Positions 41,904-51,648 are shown, counted from the stretch's first letter. The stretch is DNA of 64,000 nucleotides from S5-A14a sp050908895 (GCA_050908895.1 CP171222.1:682001-746000); one strand, 5' to 3'. Program-made: numbers and translations. Notes: generated by a model from the sequence alone, not told the origin.

Positions 41904-42875
41904 ATGAAAAAAATAAATTTAGCGAATTTACCTACACCGGTATACCGTTTGGACAGACTAAGCAATGAACTAGGCAAAGAAATCTTTATAAAAAGAGACG
42001 ATTATACGGGAGTAGAAATAAGTGGAAATAAAATCAGAAAATTGGAATATCTTCTGGCAGATGCTCTAAATAAGGGAGCAGACACAATAATAACTGCAGG
42101 TGCAATTCAGTCTAACCATGCTAGATCTACAACTGCAGCGGCAGTTCGTCTAGGTTTATCTGTCCAACTAGTCTTAAGTGGAGAAAAGAAAGAGTTTGAA
42201 CAAAATTTTTTCTATGAGAGTTTCCTAGGAGCTAAGGTTAATATTATCTCAGAAGAAGAAAATGTTGACGTAAAAATGCAGGAACTTGCTAAGTCTTTAA
42301 AAGGCGAGGGAAAGTCTCCTTATATTATTCCTATTGGGGGCTCAAATGCATTAGGATCCATGGGATATGAAGAATGTTTTAAAGAGATTGTTAGTCACGA
42401 AAAACAACTTGGATTGGAATTTTCATCGGTAACTTGTGCTGTAGGATCTGGTGGAACTTATGCGGGTTTATTCCAGGAGAATCTTCGAGGAAGATATGGC
42501 AAAAAAATTATAGGCGTAAGTGTAATTAGATCTCAGAATTCATTTAGGGAAATTATTGGAAAGATTCTAGATGAATCCACCGATAAAACTTTTGTAAGAT
42601 ATATTCCTGAGGATATAACTATAAATGATAAATTTATTGGAGAAGGCTATGCACAATTCACAGCAGATGAAATTCAAGAACTAAGAGAAATAGCAGAACT
42701 TACAGGTATAATCTTTGATCCATGTTACACAGGTAAAGCTTTTAGAGGGTTTTTATACGAGATAAGCCATGGAATACTTAAAGATAATAATAATCATCTG
42801 TTTATACATACTGGCGGTTTATTTGGATGGACAAAGGAAGCCAGAGAAATGTTTCTTAAAGTGAATTTAGATTGA
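41904..42875 (+). CDS. dcyD: D-cysteine desulfhydrase / ACC deaminase-family PLP enzyme
   Basis: A 323-residue PLP enzyme of the ACC deaminase/D-cysteine desulfhydrase group: RDDYTGVEISGNKIRKLE, cut here to its core SGNKIRKLE with the PLP Lys, then GAIQSNHARSTTAAA and the phosphate loop SGGTYAGL. D-cysteine desulfhydrase gives pyruvate, sulfide and ammonia; ACC deaminase cannot be fully excluded. ATG 41904 follows ATGGAGGTG; an in-frame ATG at 41892 overlaps that ribosome site. It is 50 bp after thiT and may be co-transcribed. Confidence 0.85.
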   Translation: MKKINLANLPTPVYRLDRLSNELGKEIFIKRDDYTGVEISGNKIRKLEYLLADALNKGADTIITAGAIQSNHARSTTAAAVRLGLSVQLVLSGEKKEFEQNFFYESFLGAKVNIISEEENVDVKMQELAKSLKGEGKSPYIIPIGGSNALGSMGYEECFKEIVSHEKQLGLEFSSVTCAVGSGGTYAGLFQENLRGRYGKKIIGVSVIRSQNSFREIIGKILDESTDKTFVRYIPEDITINDKFIGEGYAQFTADEIQELREIAELTGIIFDPCYTGKAFRGFLYEISHGILKDNNNHLFIHTGGLFGWTKEAREMFLKVNLD

Positions 42876-42922
42876 AAAGATCATCAAATATACATTTACA
42901 AGTTATTTTATCTAACTATTTT

Positions 42923-42948
42923 GTTTACAAATTCTTGCGTTAGGGTAT
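42923..42948 (+). promoter_or_regulatory. Sigma-B-like or sigma-A promoter of hpf
   Basis: GTTTAC, 14-bp spacer, GGGTAT matches the general-stress sigma-B consensus of Firmicutes closely. An overlapping sigma-A reading (TTTACA with TATATA or TATAAA) is weaker in spacing. Confidence 0.45.
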
Positions 42949-42955
42949 ATAAAAT

Positions 42956-42992
42956 AAAAGGACATTCTTGGATAATCTCAAGATATCCTTTT
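42956..42992 (+). other. Hairpin in the hpf leader
   Basis: AAAAGGA and TCCTTTT flank an inner CTTG/CAAG pairing, with a C-A mismatch and one bulge. It lies between the predicted start and the ribosome site, so it is a leader hairpin (possible attenuator or RNA stabiliser), though it could also end readthrough from dcyD. Confidence 0.45.
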
Positions 42993-43017
42993 GAAAGAGG
43001 AAACAAGGAGGTGCAGT

Positions 43018-43542
43018 ATGAAAGTTAATATTTTAGGAAGAAACTACAGAATCTACGGCAAGCTCGAGGAAATAATCGAGAGCAAGCTAGAGAAATTGGG
43101 AAAGTATTTTTCTGACGACATTACTGCAAACGTAGTTTTATCTCATGTAGCAGGCAAGGATAAAATGGAAACAACAATTTCTGCCAAGGGTACGATTTTC
43201 CGTGCTGAGGAAATTTCTGATGATGTCCATGAAGCTATTGATAGGGTAGTAGATAAGCTTTCAAGACAGATGTCGAAATTTAAGGGGAAGTTACAGAAGA
43301 GATACCATGATAATAGAGCTTTAAAATTTGAGTTTTTACCTGAGGCAGAGGAAGAAGAAAAACAAGGCGAAATTGTTAAGACTAAGTCATTTGAACTTAT
43401 TCCTATGGAGGCAGAGGAAGCAATGTTACAAATGGAAATGTTGGACCACGAGTTCTTTGTTTATCTAGATGCAAATGAGGGTACAGTAAATGTGATTTAT
43501 AGAAGAAAAGATGGAAACTATGGCCTTTTAAAAACTCAATAA
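43018..43542 (+). CDS. hpf: Ribosome hibernation promoting factor, long form
   Basis: A 174-residue protein: an N-terminal S30AE/HPF domain (~100 residues, MKVNILGRNYRIYGKLEEII, ending in the basic RYHDNRA) and the C-terminal dimerisation domain (about 115-172, KSFELIPMEAEEAMLQMEML). Long HPF joins 70S ribosomes into inactive 100S dimers. AAGGAGGTG precedes ATG 43018. Its promoter has a sigma-B-like form, consistent with stress control. Confidence 0.95.
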   Translation: MKVNILGRNYRIYGKLEEIIESKLEKLGKYFSDDITANVVLSHVAGKDKMETTISAKGTIFRAEEISDDVHEAIDRVVDKLSRQMSKFKGKLQKRYHDNRALKFEFLPEAEEEEKQGEIVKTKSFELIPMEAEEAMLQMEMLDHEFFVYLDANEGTVNVIYRRKDGNYGLLKTQ

Positions 43543-43564
43543 ATACATAATCGAAAATCTTATC

Positions 43565-43585
43565 GAGCCCGAAAGGGCTCTTTTT
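43565..43585 (+). terminator. Intrinsic terminator after hpf
   Basis: GAGCCC-GAAA-GGGCTC followed by TTTTT. Confidence 0.88.
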
Positions 43586-43659
43586 GCGTCTTGGGAGAAC
43601 TTTCAGCTTGACTTGAATTCTGTATGAAATGCATTTAGAATATTTTGAGTCATGCAAGA

Positions 43660-43688
43660 TTGAAAAAAATCCATATTTGTAGTAAAAT
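43660..43688 (+). promoter_or_regulatory. Promoter of the cdaA operon
   Basis: TTGAAA, 17-bp spacer, TAAAAT, 33 bp before ATG 43721. Confidence 0.65.
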
Positions 43689-43720
43689 AATATGTGGATA
43701 AAACTCAAAAGAGGTAGTAA

Positions 43721-44605
43721 ATGATGAAAGAATTCATAGATAATATAATATCAAGTATAGGTATAACTGATGTACTTGATATATTGATTGTAACCTATGT
43801 AATATATAGAATTTTAGGCTTTATAAAGGAGTCCAGGACACAACAGCTGGTTAAGGGAGTTCTTGTTCTTGTGATGGTATTTTTTATATCAGATCTTTTT
43901 AATCTGTATACTTTACATTGGATTCTGAAAGGAACGTTTACATTGGGAGTCATTGCATTGGTTGTTGTTTTTCAACCGGAACTCAGAAGAGGACTTGAGT
44001 ATATGGGAAGATCAAAGCTTGTTCAGACACCTTTTGGAACTAATAATGTAAGGGTTGATATGCATGTAGCTGAAGAAATCCAAGACGCTGTAACTTTCTT
44101 TTCCAGATCAAAAACAGGATCTTTGATTGTATTTGAAAGGAGTACACCTCTAAAAGATATAATGGAGACGGGGACTTATCTGGATGCTGCTGTAAGTGCT
44201 CAAATGCTTGGAAATATATTTTATGAGGGTGCACCATTGCATGATGGAGCAGTTGTCATAAAGGGTGGAAGAATAGGTGCTGCAGGGTGTGTACTTCCTT
44301 TGACTTCTAATAAGAATTTGAATCCGGATTTAGGAACCAGACATAGAGCAGGAATAGGAATTACAGAAAACTCAGATGCTCTTGTGTTAATCGTTAGTGA
44401 AGAGACTGGAATAATTTCAAAAGCTGAAGAAGGAAGACTAACAAGGCGTTTGTCAAGAGAAGAAGTCGGCTCTTTATTGGTTGACTTTTATCGACCAAAG
44501 GAGGAAGCTGATACCTCTTTCATAAGACATATAAAGGAAAAAATTTATAGCTCTGATAATAAAGATAAGCACCTTAATGAGAGAGGAGATGATGGTAATG
44601 TTTAA
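43721..44605 (+). CDS. cdaA: Diadenylate cyclase CdaA
   Basis: A 294-residue membrane-bound enzyme making c-di-AMP from two ATP. Three N-terminal helices (about 10-85) precede the DAC domain with DGA at D175 and RHR at 207-209, both needed for catalysis. The C-terminal tail is acidic. AAGAGGT precedes tandem ATGs at 43721/43724. It overlaps cdaR, and the order cdaA-cdaR-glmM-glmS is the conserved Firmicutes arrangement linking c-di-AMP to cell-wall precursor supply. Confidence 0.95.
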   Translation: MMKEFIDNIISSIGITDVLDILIVTYVIYRILGFIKESRTQQLVKGVLVLVMVFFISDLFNLYTLHWILKGTFTLGVIALVVVFQPELRRGLEYMGRSKLVQTPFGTNNVRVDMHVAEEIQDAVTFFSRSKTGSLIVFERSTPLKDIMETGTYLDAAVSAQMLGNIFYEGAPLHDGAVVIKGGRIGAAGCVLPLTSNKNLNPDLGTRHRAGIGITENSDALVLIVSEETGIISKAEEGRLTRRLSREEVGSLLVDFYRPKEEADTSFIRHIKEKIYSSDNKDKHLNERGDDGNV

Positions 44606-45773
44606 GGATAAACGATACAATCTTCTATTCTCATTTGCGATAGCTGTTGTTTTATGGGCTTATGTAATTGGACAAATCAACCCTTCAACTACTAAAACAT
44701 TCAATAACATTAAGATTAATCTTGAGAACCAAGGTGCTCTTGAAAACAGAGGCTTGGCAGTTGAAAGTATTACCCATGATGCTATTAATGTAACAGTGAA
44801 GGGTGAGAGATCAAGAATCCAAAACTTAAGAAAAGAAGATATATATGCTGAGGCTGATGTTTCTACAGCAGACCTCGGAAGTAATGAGCTGGTAGTTAAT
44901 GTGAAAACTCCGGAAAAGGTTACATTGGAAAATAAAAATATGAGCAAGTCGACAGTTATAATAGGAGAACTTGTTTCTGAATTTAAGCCCGTTAAGATAC
45001 ATTATTCGGGCAGTAGGAGAGCAGGTGAAGAGCCTTATACTGTTTCTGTAAATCCTGAAAAAGTTTCGGTAAAGGGAGCGAGAGGTAATGTAGATAAGGT
45101 TGTAGAAGTTGTGGCTAAAGTACCACAAGATCAAGTAAGAGATAAGGAAACCTTGGTTGAAACACAGTTAATTCCTGTAGATAAAAATGGAAACGTTGTC
45201 AATTGGGTTACTTTGGAAACGTCAAAAGCGAAAATTAAAAGCGTGATCACCAAGACTAAGAAGGTTGAGCTGGAAGTTTCTATACAAGGAAATAATCCCG
45301 GAGTTAAAGTGGAAGTCCCTGAGTATATTATCGTCAAAGGATTTAGCGATGCAGTAAAGGGACTAACCAAAATTCAAACCGAGGCTATAGATGTTTCTGG
45401 ATATGAACAAAACACGACTGTGGATATAAAGCCTATTTTACCGGAAGGTGTGAAAGTAGCATCGGGGAATAATTTAAAAGCAAAGATTATAGTTGAAGGA
45501 ATAGAATCAAAAAATATTTCTTTCGACAAAAAAGATATAGAAATTAATGGTCTTGGGGAAGGTCTTAATGCAGATGTTTTAGAACAAGTGAGTATTCTGG
45601 TTGAAGGCAAGAAATCTGTACTAGCGGATATCAGCAAAGAAGACTTTTCTTTATCTATTGATCTTCAAGGATTAACTCAAGGTACACATCAGGTGAGCGT
45701 GAAGGTTACAAATAAAAAGGCAATAAAGAAATACACTGTGAAGCCTGAAAAGGTTGAGGTAGAAATAAAATAG
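44598..45773 (+). CDS. cdaR: CdaA regulatory protein CdaR (YbbR domains)
   Basis: A 391-residue protein with one N-terminal membrane helix (about 10-26) and about four YbbR-type beta-rich domains outside the membrane. It binds and tunes CdaA. ATG 44598 is placed 9 bases after GAGGAG; other in-frame ATGs at 44577, 44589 and 44592 are less well placed. The gene overlaps cdaA by 8 bp. Confidence 0.9.
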   Translation: MFKDKRYNLLFSFAIAVVLWAYVIGQINPSTTKTFNNIKINLENQGALENRGLAVESITHDAINVTVKGERSRIQNLRKEDIYAEADVSTADLGSNELVVNVKTPEKVTLENKNMSKSTVIIGELVSEFKPVKIHYSGSRRAGEEPYTVSVNPEKVSVKGARGNVDKVVEVVAKVPQDQVRDKETLVETQLIPVDKNGNVVNWVTLETSKAKIKSVITKTKKVELEVSIQGNNPGVKVEVPEYIIVKGFSDAVKGLTKIQTEAIDVSGYEQNTTVDIKPILPEGVKVASGNNLKAKIIVEGIESKNISFDKKDIEINGLGEGLNADVLEQVSILVEGKKSVLADISKEDFSLSIDLQGLTQGTHQVSVKVTNKKAIKKYTVKPEKVEVEIK

Positions 45774-45818
45774 ATATAATACGCATTTCAAAAATAGGGA
45801 GTATTAAGGAGAATAAAA

Positions 45819-47168
45819 ATGGGGAAATTATTCGGAACAGATGGTGTTAGGGGAATTGCTAACATTGATTTGACACCAGAATTGGCATTTAGATTAGGAA
45901 AAGCAGGAGCTACAGTTCTCAAAAAAAACAGCAAGAGACCAGTATTTGTGATAGGTATGGATACAAGAATCTCTGGGGACTTGTTAGAAAATTCAATTAC
46001 AGCAGGTATTTTGTCTGTAGGAGGAAATGTTATTAAAGTAGGAGTTGTTCCGACTCCAGCTGTAGCGATTTTAACAAGGCATTATAATGCAGATGCAGGT
46101 ATTGTAATTTCTGCATCCCATAATCCTTTTGAATACAATGGAATAAAATTCTTTAATGGAGAAGGCTTTAAGTTGGATGATGAGATTGAAGCCAAAATAG
46201 AATCTTTGGTTTTAGATAGAGATACCGAGATAAGAAGATCCTCTGGAGATGAAATTGGTAGATGCATCGATGGAAGTCAGAATGCTCTAGATTTTTATGA
46301 AGATTTTCTAGCTAATACAATGGACAGGAAATTAGATGGGCTTAAAGTTGTATTGGATTGTGCCAACGGAGCTTCATATAAGATAGCACCAGATATATAC
46401 AGACGGCTTGGAGCTGAAGTGACTGTAATAGGAGATAATCCAAACGGTTTAAATATTAATGAAAAAATAGGATCAACACATCCCGAAAAACTTCAGCAAA
46501 AAGTTGTTGAAGTTGGTGCGGACATAGGCCTTGCTTTTGATGGTGATGCTGATAGACTTATCGTTGTTGATGAAAATGGGAATGTTGTTGATGGAGATAA
46601 AATAATTTGTCTATGCGCAAAAATGTTAAAAGACTCCGGACAATTAGTAGATGATAGAGTCACATCTACAGTAATGAGTAATATTGGATTCCATAAGTTT
46701 TGTGAGAAAAATGGTATATCTGTAGACGTTACAAAAGTAGGTGACAGATATGTTCTTGAATCTATGATAGAGACAGGATCAATTATAGGTGGAGAACAAT
46801 CAGGGCACATTATTTTCCTAAATCATACGACAACGGGAGATGGCGTATTGTCGTCCCTCCAGTTTCTAAAAATTCTTATGGATTCAGGCGAAACGCTTTC
46901 TGAGCTTGCAAGGGAGGTTAAACTTTTCCCTCAAGTTCTAGAAAATGCTAAAGTAGCTAATTCAAATAAAGAGATATTTATGAAGGATGAAGAGATTATT
47001 GCAGCTATGACAGAGGTTGAAAAGGCTGTAAGCGGTGAAGGGCGCCTACTGATAAGGCCTTCGGGAACGGAGCCTGTAGTTAGGGTAATGATTGAAGGAG
47101 AAGATATAGAAATCATACACAAGCTAGCAGTAGACTTAGCAGATTTAATTAGTAGCAAGTATGCATAA
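45819..47168 (+). CDS. glmM: Phosphoglucosamine mutase
   Basis: A 449-residue alpha-D-phosphohexomutase converting glucosamine-6-P to glucosamine-1-P. The N-terminal GTDGVRG, the phosphoserine S100 in SASHNPFEYNGIK, the metal-binding DGDADR and the phosphate-binding RPSGTEPVVRVM are all present. AAGGAG precedes ATG 45819. c-di-AMP and CdaR are known to interact with GlmM in this conserved operon. Confidence 0.97.
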   Translation: MGKLFGTDGVRGIANIDLTPELAFRLGKAGATVLKKNSKRPVFVIGMDTRISGDLLENSITAGILSVGGNVIKVGVVPTPAVAILTRHYNADAGIVISASHNPFEYNGIKFFNGEGFKLDDEIEAKIESLVLDRDTEIRRSSGDEIGRCIDGSQNALDFYEDFLANTMDRKLDGLKVVLDCANGASYKIAPDIYRRLGAEVTVIGDNPNGLNINEKIGSTHPEKLQQKVVEVGADIGLAFDGDADRLIVVDENGNVVDGDKIICLCAKMLKDSGQLVDDRVTSTVMSNIGFHKFCEKNGISVDVTKVGDRYVLESMIETGSIIGGEQSGHIIFLNHTTTGDGVLSSLQFLKILMDSGETLSELAREVKLFPQVLENAKVANSNKEIFMKDEEIIAAMTEVEKAVSGEGRLLIRPSGTEPVVRVMIEGEDIEIIHKLAVDLADLISSKYA

Positions 47169-47231
47169 CTGGGCTCAACTTTTAATAAAGCGATAAATTC
47201 ATTGAAATAAATTTAAATAGGAGATTATATT

Positions 47232-49088
47232 ATGTGTGGAATAGTTGGATATATAGGTAAAAACAATGCTAAAGATATTGTCCTTGATGGTCTAGCAAAA
47301 CTAGAATACAGGGGTTATGATTCTGCAGGGTTTGCATTAATTAATAATGGTAAAATAGCATCTGAAAAAATTGCAGAATCAGATGATAAAAATAAGTCAA
47401 AAATAGCGCAACTGAAGGAGGTTACGGCTAATAAATATAATGATGCTAACATGGCAATTGGTCATACTAGATGGGCAACTCATGGTGTTCCATCTGTTTT
47501 AAATGCCCATCCTCATATTAGTAATGATGGTAAAATAGCTATTGTGCATAATGGCATCATAGAAAATTATGTGGAAATTCGCGAAGAATTAGCCAAGGAC
47601 TATGGTATTAGGTGTAAAACCGAAACTGATAGTGAGACTATTGCTCAGTTACTTTCAGTATTTTGTGCAGAGGGACTTAATCTAGTAGATGCTATGTTTA
47701 AAGCAAGTGATAAGATGAAAGGTGCCTATGCGATTGGAGCGATACATGAAGAAGAACCTACTAGGATTGTTGGATATAGAAAAGATGCACCTATGATAGT
47801 TTGTCATAATGAAGAGGGAAGCTTTATTGCATCGGATATGACTGCTGTTTTAAAATACTCAAAGGATGTTGTTTTTTTAGAAGATGATGATTTGGTTATC
47901 TGTGAGGCAGATTCTATGAAGATTTTTGATAAAAATAGACAGCAGGTTAACAGGGAGTCTTTCCATGTTGATTGGAGTATAGAAGCTGCAGAAAAAGGTG
48001 GATATGATCACTTTATGCTTAAAGAAATTCATGATCAACCAGAGGTTTTAAGAGATACACTTGCTAGAAGAATTACAGAATCAGGGGATATAAAACTTGA
48101 CGGAATTAGTTTAACCTTAGAAGATTTAAATAATATTGATAAAATTTATATCGTAGCTTGTGGTACGGCATATCATGCAGGGATGATTGGTAAAGCCTTA
48201 ATTGAGAAGTGGGCAAAGATTCCTGTAGAGGTTGATGTAGCGTCAGAGTTTAGATATAGAGATCCGCTAGTAGATGAAAGAACTTTGTTTATAGCTGTAA
48301 CTCAGTCAGGAGAAACATTAGATACTCTTATGGCCTTAAGAGAGGCCAAAAGCAAGGGTGCTAGAGTTTTATCCATAGTTAATGTCGTTGGTAGTTCAAT
48401 TGCCAGGGAATCGGATGATGTCTTTTACACTTGGGCAGGTCCAGAGATTGCCGTTGCATCTACAAAGGGCTATACAACACAGCTCATGTGTCTTTACCTT
48501 ATAGCTCTTTATTTGGGTAATATCAAGGGAACTATTTCCAAAGAGTATCAAAAAAGTATAATCGAGGAGTTAAAAGGGATACCTGAGAAAATTAGATTAA
48601 TGATCTCGGATGAGTCAGAGGTTGAGAAACTAGCTAACGAAATTAAGGATAAGGGACAAATTTTTTATATCGGACGTGGCCTTGATGCAAATGTGGCTCT
48701 TGAAGGGTCATTGAAATTAAAGGAAATATCATATATAAACTCATTTGCAATTGCAGCTGGTGAACTAAAACACGGAACTATTGCTCTTATGGATAAAGAT
48801 ACAATTGTATTTGCCTTAGCAACGCAGGACAAGTTGGCGGAAAAAACTTTATCTAATATAGTTGAAGTATCTGCTAGAGATGCAAGCGTAGTAGCCATCA
48901 CAAAAGAAAAAAATAATTTCTTTAAAGATGCAAGTAAGGATGTTTTGTTTATTCCTGAGTGTAAGGATGAAGTATCACCACTTCTTTCAGTTATACCTCT
49001 GCAGTTAATTGCCTATTTTGTTGCTAAAGCTAGAGGCGAGAACATTGATATGCCACGAAATTTGGCAAAAAGTGTGACAGTAGAATAA
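47232..49088 (+). CDS. glmS: Glutamine:fructose-6-phosphate aminotransferase
   Basis: A 618-residue enzyme making glucosamine-6-P. Cys2 is the N-terminal nucleophile of the glutaminase domain (MCGIVGYIG); motifs HTRWATHG and GIIENY follow. Two SIS domains (VACGTAYHAG, TQSGETLDTL) and the C-terminal DMPRNLAKSVTVE complete it. The 63-bp gap after glmM contains no glmS ribozyme, so control differs from Bacillus. Confidence 0.97.
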   Translation: MCGIVGYIGKNNAKDIVLDGLAKLEYRGYDSAGFALINNGKIASEKIAESDDKNKSKIAQLKEVTANKYNDANMAIGHTRWATHGVPSVLNAHPHISNDGKIAIVHNGIIENYVEIREELAKDYGIRCKTETDSETIAQLLSVFCAEGLNLVDAMFKASDKMKGAYAIGAIHEEEPTRIVGYRKDAPMIVCHNEEGSFIASDMTAVLKYSKDVVFLEDDDLVICEADSMKIFDKNRQQVNRESFHVDWSIEAAEKGGYDHFMLKEIHDQPEVLRDTLARRITESGDIKLDGISLTLEDLNNIDKIYIVACGTAYHAGMIGKALIEKWAKIPVEVDVASEFRYRDPLVDERTLFIAVTQSGETLDTLMALREAKSKGARVLSIVNVVGSSIARESDDVFYTWAGPEIAVASTKGYTTQLMCLYLIALYLGNIKGTISKEYQKSIIEELKGIPEKIRLMISDESEVEKLANEIKDKGQIFYIGRGLDANVALEGSLKLKEISYINSFAIAAGELKHGTIALMDKDTIVFALATQDKLAEKTLSNIVEVSARDASVVAITKEKNNFFKDASKDVLFIPECKDEVSPLLSVIPLQLIAYFVAKARGENIDMPRNLAKSVTVE

Positions 49089-49125
49089 TTTGTTAATAAA
49101 TTAAATTTTAAAATGGAGCCATCAT

Positions 49126-50376
49126 ATGAATAATTACGATATTAAAGATATTAGATTAGCACCTTCCGGACATCAAAAGATTGAGTGGGTTAGAAAAAAT
49201 ATGCCGATTTTGAGAAATTTAGAAGATGAATTTCGAGAAAGCAAACCTTTTAGAAATGTTAGAATTTGTCTATCTGTACATCTTGAGGCGAAGACTGCAT
49301 ATTTATGTAAGGTTCTAGAAGTCGGTGGAGCGGATATGAGTATTACTGGTTCTAACGTTTTATCTACGCAAGATGACGTAGTTGCAGCTCTGGCTGACTC
49401 TGGACTTAAGGTATATGCAATTCACGGAGAGTCGCAAGAGGACTATGTAAAACATATTGAGATGTGTTTAGAACATAAGCCTAATATCATAATAGATGAT
49501 GGATGTGACCTTGTTACATTTTTACATAAAAAGAGACCTGATTTAGCAGAGAATGTGTGGGGCGGCTGTGAGGAAACCACAACAGGTATAATAAGGCTTA
49601 AGGCAATGGGTAAAGAGGGTGTATTAAAATTCCCAATGCTCGCGGTTAATGATGCTGACTGTAAGCATCTTTTTGATAACAGATATGGAACTGGACAGTC
49701 TACTTGGGAATCAATTATGCATAATACAAACCTAATTGTTGCTGGCAAAAAAGTAGTGGTAATTGGATATGGATGGTGCTCAAAGGGGATTGCAATGAGA
49801 GCAGCTGCTATGGGAGCTCAAGTTATAGTAACAGAAATTGATCCAGTAAAAGCTATGGAAGCAAAGATGGACGGATATAGTGTAATGCCTATGGGAAAAG
49901 CTGCTCATTTTGGAGATTTCTTTGTAACGGCAACAGGTTGCTGCAAAACAATAACTGTTGATCATATGCTTTCAATGAAAGATGGAGCGATTCTCGCAAA
50001 CGCGGGACATTTTGATACGGAGATCGATATGGCGGGACTAAAGAAAGCTGCGGTTGAAGTAACTCCTTCGAGGGAAAATATAACTGGATTTACATTAAAG
50101 AATGGGAAAACTGTACATGTTCTAGCTGAAGGAAGGCTGGTTAACATAGCAGCATCCAATGGACATCCGGCAGAAATCATGGACTTGAGCTTTGCAGTGC
50201 AAGCACTATCAGCTTTGTATATTTTGAGAAACCATAAAGAGCTTCCAAAAGATGTAGTAGATGTAAGTGGAGAGATTGATGAAAAAATTGCTCAAATGAA
50301 ACTGAAATCATGGGGAATAGAGATAGATAAATTGACTGAAGAACAAGAAGAGTATTTGAAGTCTTGGGATGTATAA
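49126..50376 (+). CDS. ahcY: S-adenosylhomocysteine hydrolase
   Basis: A 416-residue NAD-dependent enzyme splitting S-adenosylhomocysteine to adenosine and homocysteine. It has the NAD motif VIGYGWCSKGIAMRAAAMGA, the substrate motifs LSVHLEAKTAYL and VNDADCKHLFDN, and lacks the ~40-residue insert of the larger eukaryote-like form, so it belongs to the short bacterial/archaeal type. In the NAD motif a Ser replaces the usual Gly (GWCSKG). It follows glmS by 37 bp. Many clostridia use Pfs/LuxS instead. Confidence 0.93.
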   Translation: MNNYDIKDIRLAPSGHQKIEWVRKNMPILRNLEDEFRESKPFRNVRICLSVHLEAKTAYLCKVLEVGGADMSITGSNVLSTQDDVVAALADSGLKVYAIHGESQEDYVKHIEMCLEHKPNIIIDDGCDLVTFLHKKRPDLAENVWGGCEETTTGIIRLKAMGKEGVLKFPMLAVNDADCKHLFDNRYGTGQSTWESIMHNTNLIVAGKKVVVIGYGWCSKGIAMRAAAMGAQVIVTEIDPVKAMEAKMDGYSVMPMGKAAHFGDFFVTATGCCKTITVDHMLSMKDGAILANAGHFDTEIDMAGLKKAAVEVTPSRENITGFTLKNGKTVHVLAEGRLVNIAASNGHPAEIMDLSFAVQALSALYILRNHKELPKDVVDVSGEIDEKIAQMKLKSWGIEIDKLTEEQEEYLKSWDV

Positions 50377-50396
50377 AATAGTAAAGGAGGTTTGTA

Positions 50397-50984
50397 ATGA
50401 ACAAGGACAATGTTAATTTCGAACAAATAAAAGATACTGCAGCGAAAGCTTTAAAAGAGTTTTTGGAAATTGCAAAACTCAAAGAAGGAAATATTCTTGT
50501 TATAGGTTGTTCTTCAAGTGAGATAAAAGGCGCAAGAATTGGTAAAGGCTCTGACATTAATGCTGCTCAGGCTGTATATGAAGGTATATATCCTATCCTT
50601 AAGGAAAAAGGAATATATTTAGCTGTACAAGGATGCGAACACATAAATAGGGCTATTTTCATAGAACGTGAGGCAATAAGACCATGGGAAGAAATTGTAA
50701 ACGTGGTGCCTCAACTCCACGCAGGAGGATCTTTTAGTGTTACTTTTTATGAAAATGCTAAAAATCCTGTTGCACTAGAACGCATAAAGGCGGATGCGGG
50801 TATTGATATTGGAGATACTTTGATAGGAATGCATTTAAGGGATGTTGCAGTTCCCGTTAGACTTTCTATTAAAGAAATTGGCCATGCTCATCTAACCTGC
50901 GCACGTACTAGACCTAAATTCATAGGTGGAGAAAGAGCTGCGTATGATTTGACTCTTGCTGGAAAGGATAACAGGAATGTATAA
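50397..50984 (+). CDS. DUF436 (YwlG/UPF0340) family protein
   Basis: A 195-residue cytoplasmic protein with the family features VIGCSSSEIKGARIGKGS, VQGCEHINRA and MHLRDVAVPVR. The family is widespread in Firmicutes and its role is unknown. AAAGGAGG precedes ATG 50397, 20 bp after ahcY. It overlaps the DJ-1 gene by 8 bp. Confidence 0.9.
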   Translation: MNKDNVNFEQIKDTAAKALKEFLEIAKLKEGNILVIGCSSSEIKGARIGKGSDINAAQAVYEGIYPILKEKGIYLAVQGCEHINRAIFIEREAIRPWEEIVNVVPQLHAGGSFSVTFYENAKNPVALERIKADAGIDIGDTLIGMHLRDVAVPVRLSIKEIGHAHLTCARTRPKFIGGERAAYDLTLAGKDNRNV

Positions 50985-51534
50985 GACAGTATTTGTTTGC
51001 TTTGCAGAAGGTTTTGAGGAAGTTGAAGCAGTAACAGTAGTTGATGTATTAAGACGCGCTAACATTAATGTACTAACAATATCCTGTGATAAAAAGAAAG
51101 TTGTCGAAGGTTCTCATGGTGTAAAAATAGTATGTGATGAACTTCTGGATAATTTAGATGAGGTAGATATTGAAGATTCTTTTGGAGTGATAATTCCAGG
51201 AGGAATGCCGGGAGCAGATAACTTAAAGAATTCCGATGGAACAAGATATATGCTTCAAGATATGATGGATAAAGGTAAACTAGTTGCTGCAATTTGTGCA
51301 GGTCCAATAGTCCTTCAAGAGGCTGGAATTATAGAAAACAAGAGAGTTACATCTTATCCAGGATTTGAAAAAGAGCTAATAGGTACAAAGTATATTGAAG
51401 ATTCTGTTGTTGTTGATGGAAATTTGATCACGGCTAGAGGTCCAGCCATTGCTATGGATTTTGCTTTGACAATTGTAGAACACCTATGTGGAACCGAGAC
51501 AAGATATTCTCTTGCAAAAGAACTATTAAAATAA
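50977..51534 (+). CDS. DJ-1/PfpI (YajL-like) family protein
   Basis: A 185-residue flavodoxin-fold protein with the nucleophile elbow AAICAGP (C107) and the DJ-1 start FVCFAEGFEEVEAVT. DJ-1/YajL proteins act in oxidative-stress protection; a deglycase activity is debated. ATG 50977 lies inside the end of the DUF436 gene and is preceded by AAAGG and CAGGA; an upstream in-frame start (50956) has no ribosome site. Confidence 0.9.
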   Translation: MYKTVFVCFAEGFEEVEAVTVVDVLRRANINVLTISCDKKKVVEGSHGVKIVCDELLDNLDEVDIEDSFGVIIPGGMPGADNLKNSDGTRYMLQDMMDKGKLVAAICAGPIVLQEAGIIENKRVTSYPGFEKELIGTKYIEDSVVVDGNLITARGPAIAMDFALTIVEHLCGTETRYSLAKELLK

Positions 51535-51591
51535 ATGATAAATAGGGCTCTATGATCCTAAATAGGTAAGCATAAATTTTAATTCTAACAA

Positions 51592-51648
51592 AAACCCCCT
51601 TGCATGATTGACTGAAAACAACTATGTTTGTCAACCTAAAGGGGGTTT
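51592..51648. terminator. Bidirectional terminator, long stem-loop
   Basis: AAACCCCCTT and AAGGGGGTTT enclose a second stem TTGAC/GTCAA. It separates the DJ-1 gene (+) from the GlsB-like gene (-). Confidence 0.8.

Noticed and set aside
47169..47231. glmS ribozyme upstream of glmS
   Set aside because: The gap after glmM is only 63 bp and has none of the ribozyme's conserved core; too short to hold it.
50177..50557. 126-codon minus-strand frame across the ahcY/ywlG junction
   Set aside because: Antisense to two conserved genes with no promoter or ribosome site.
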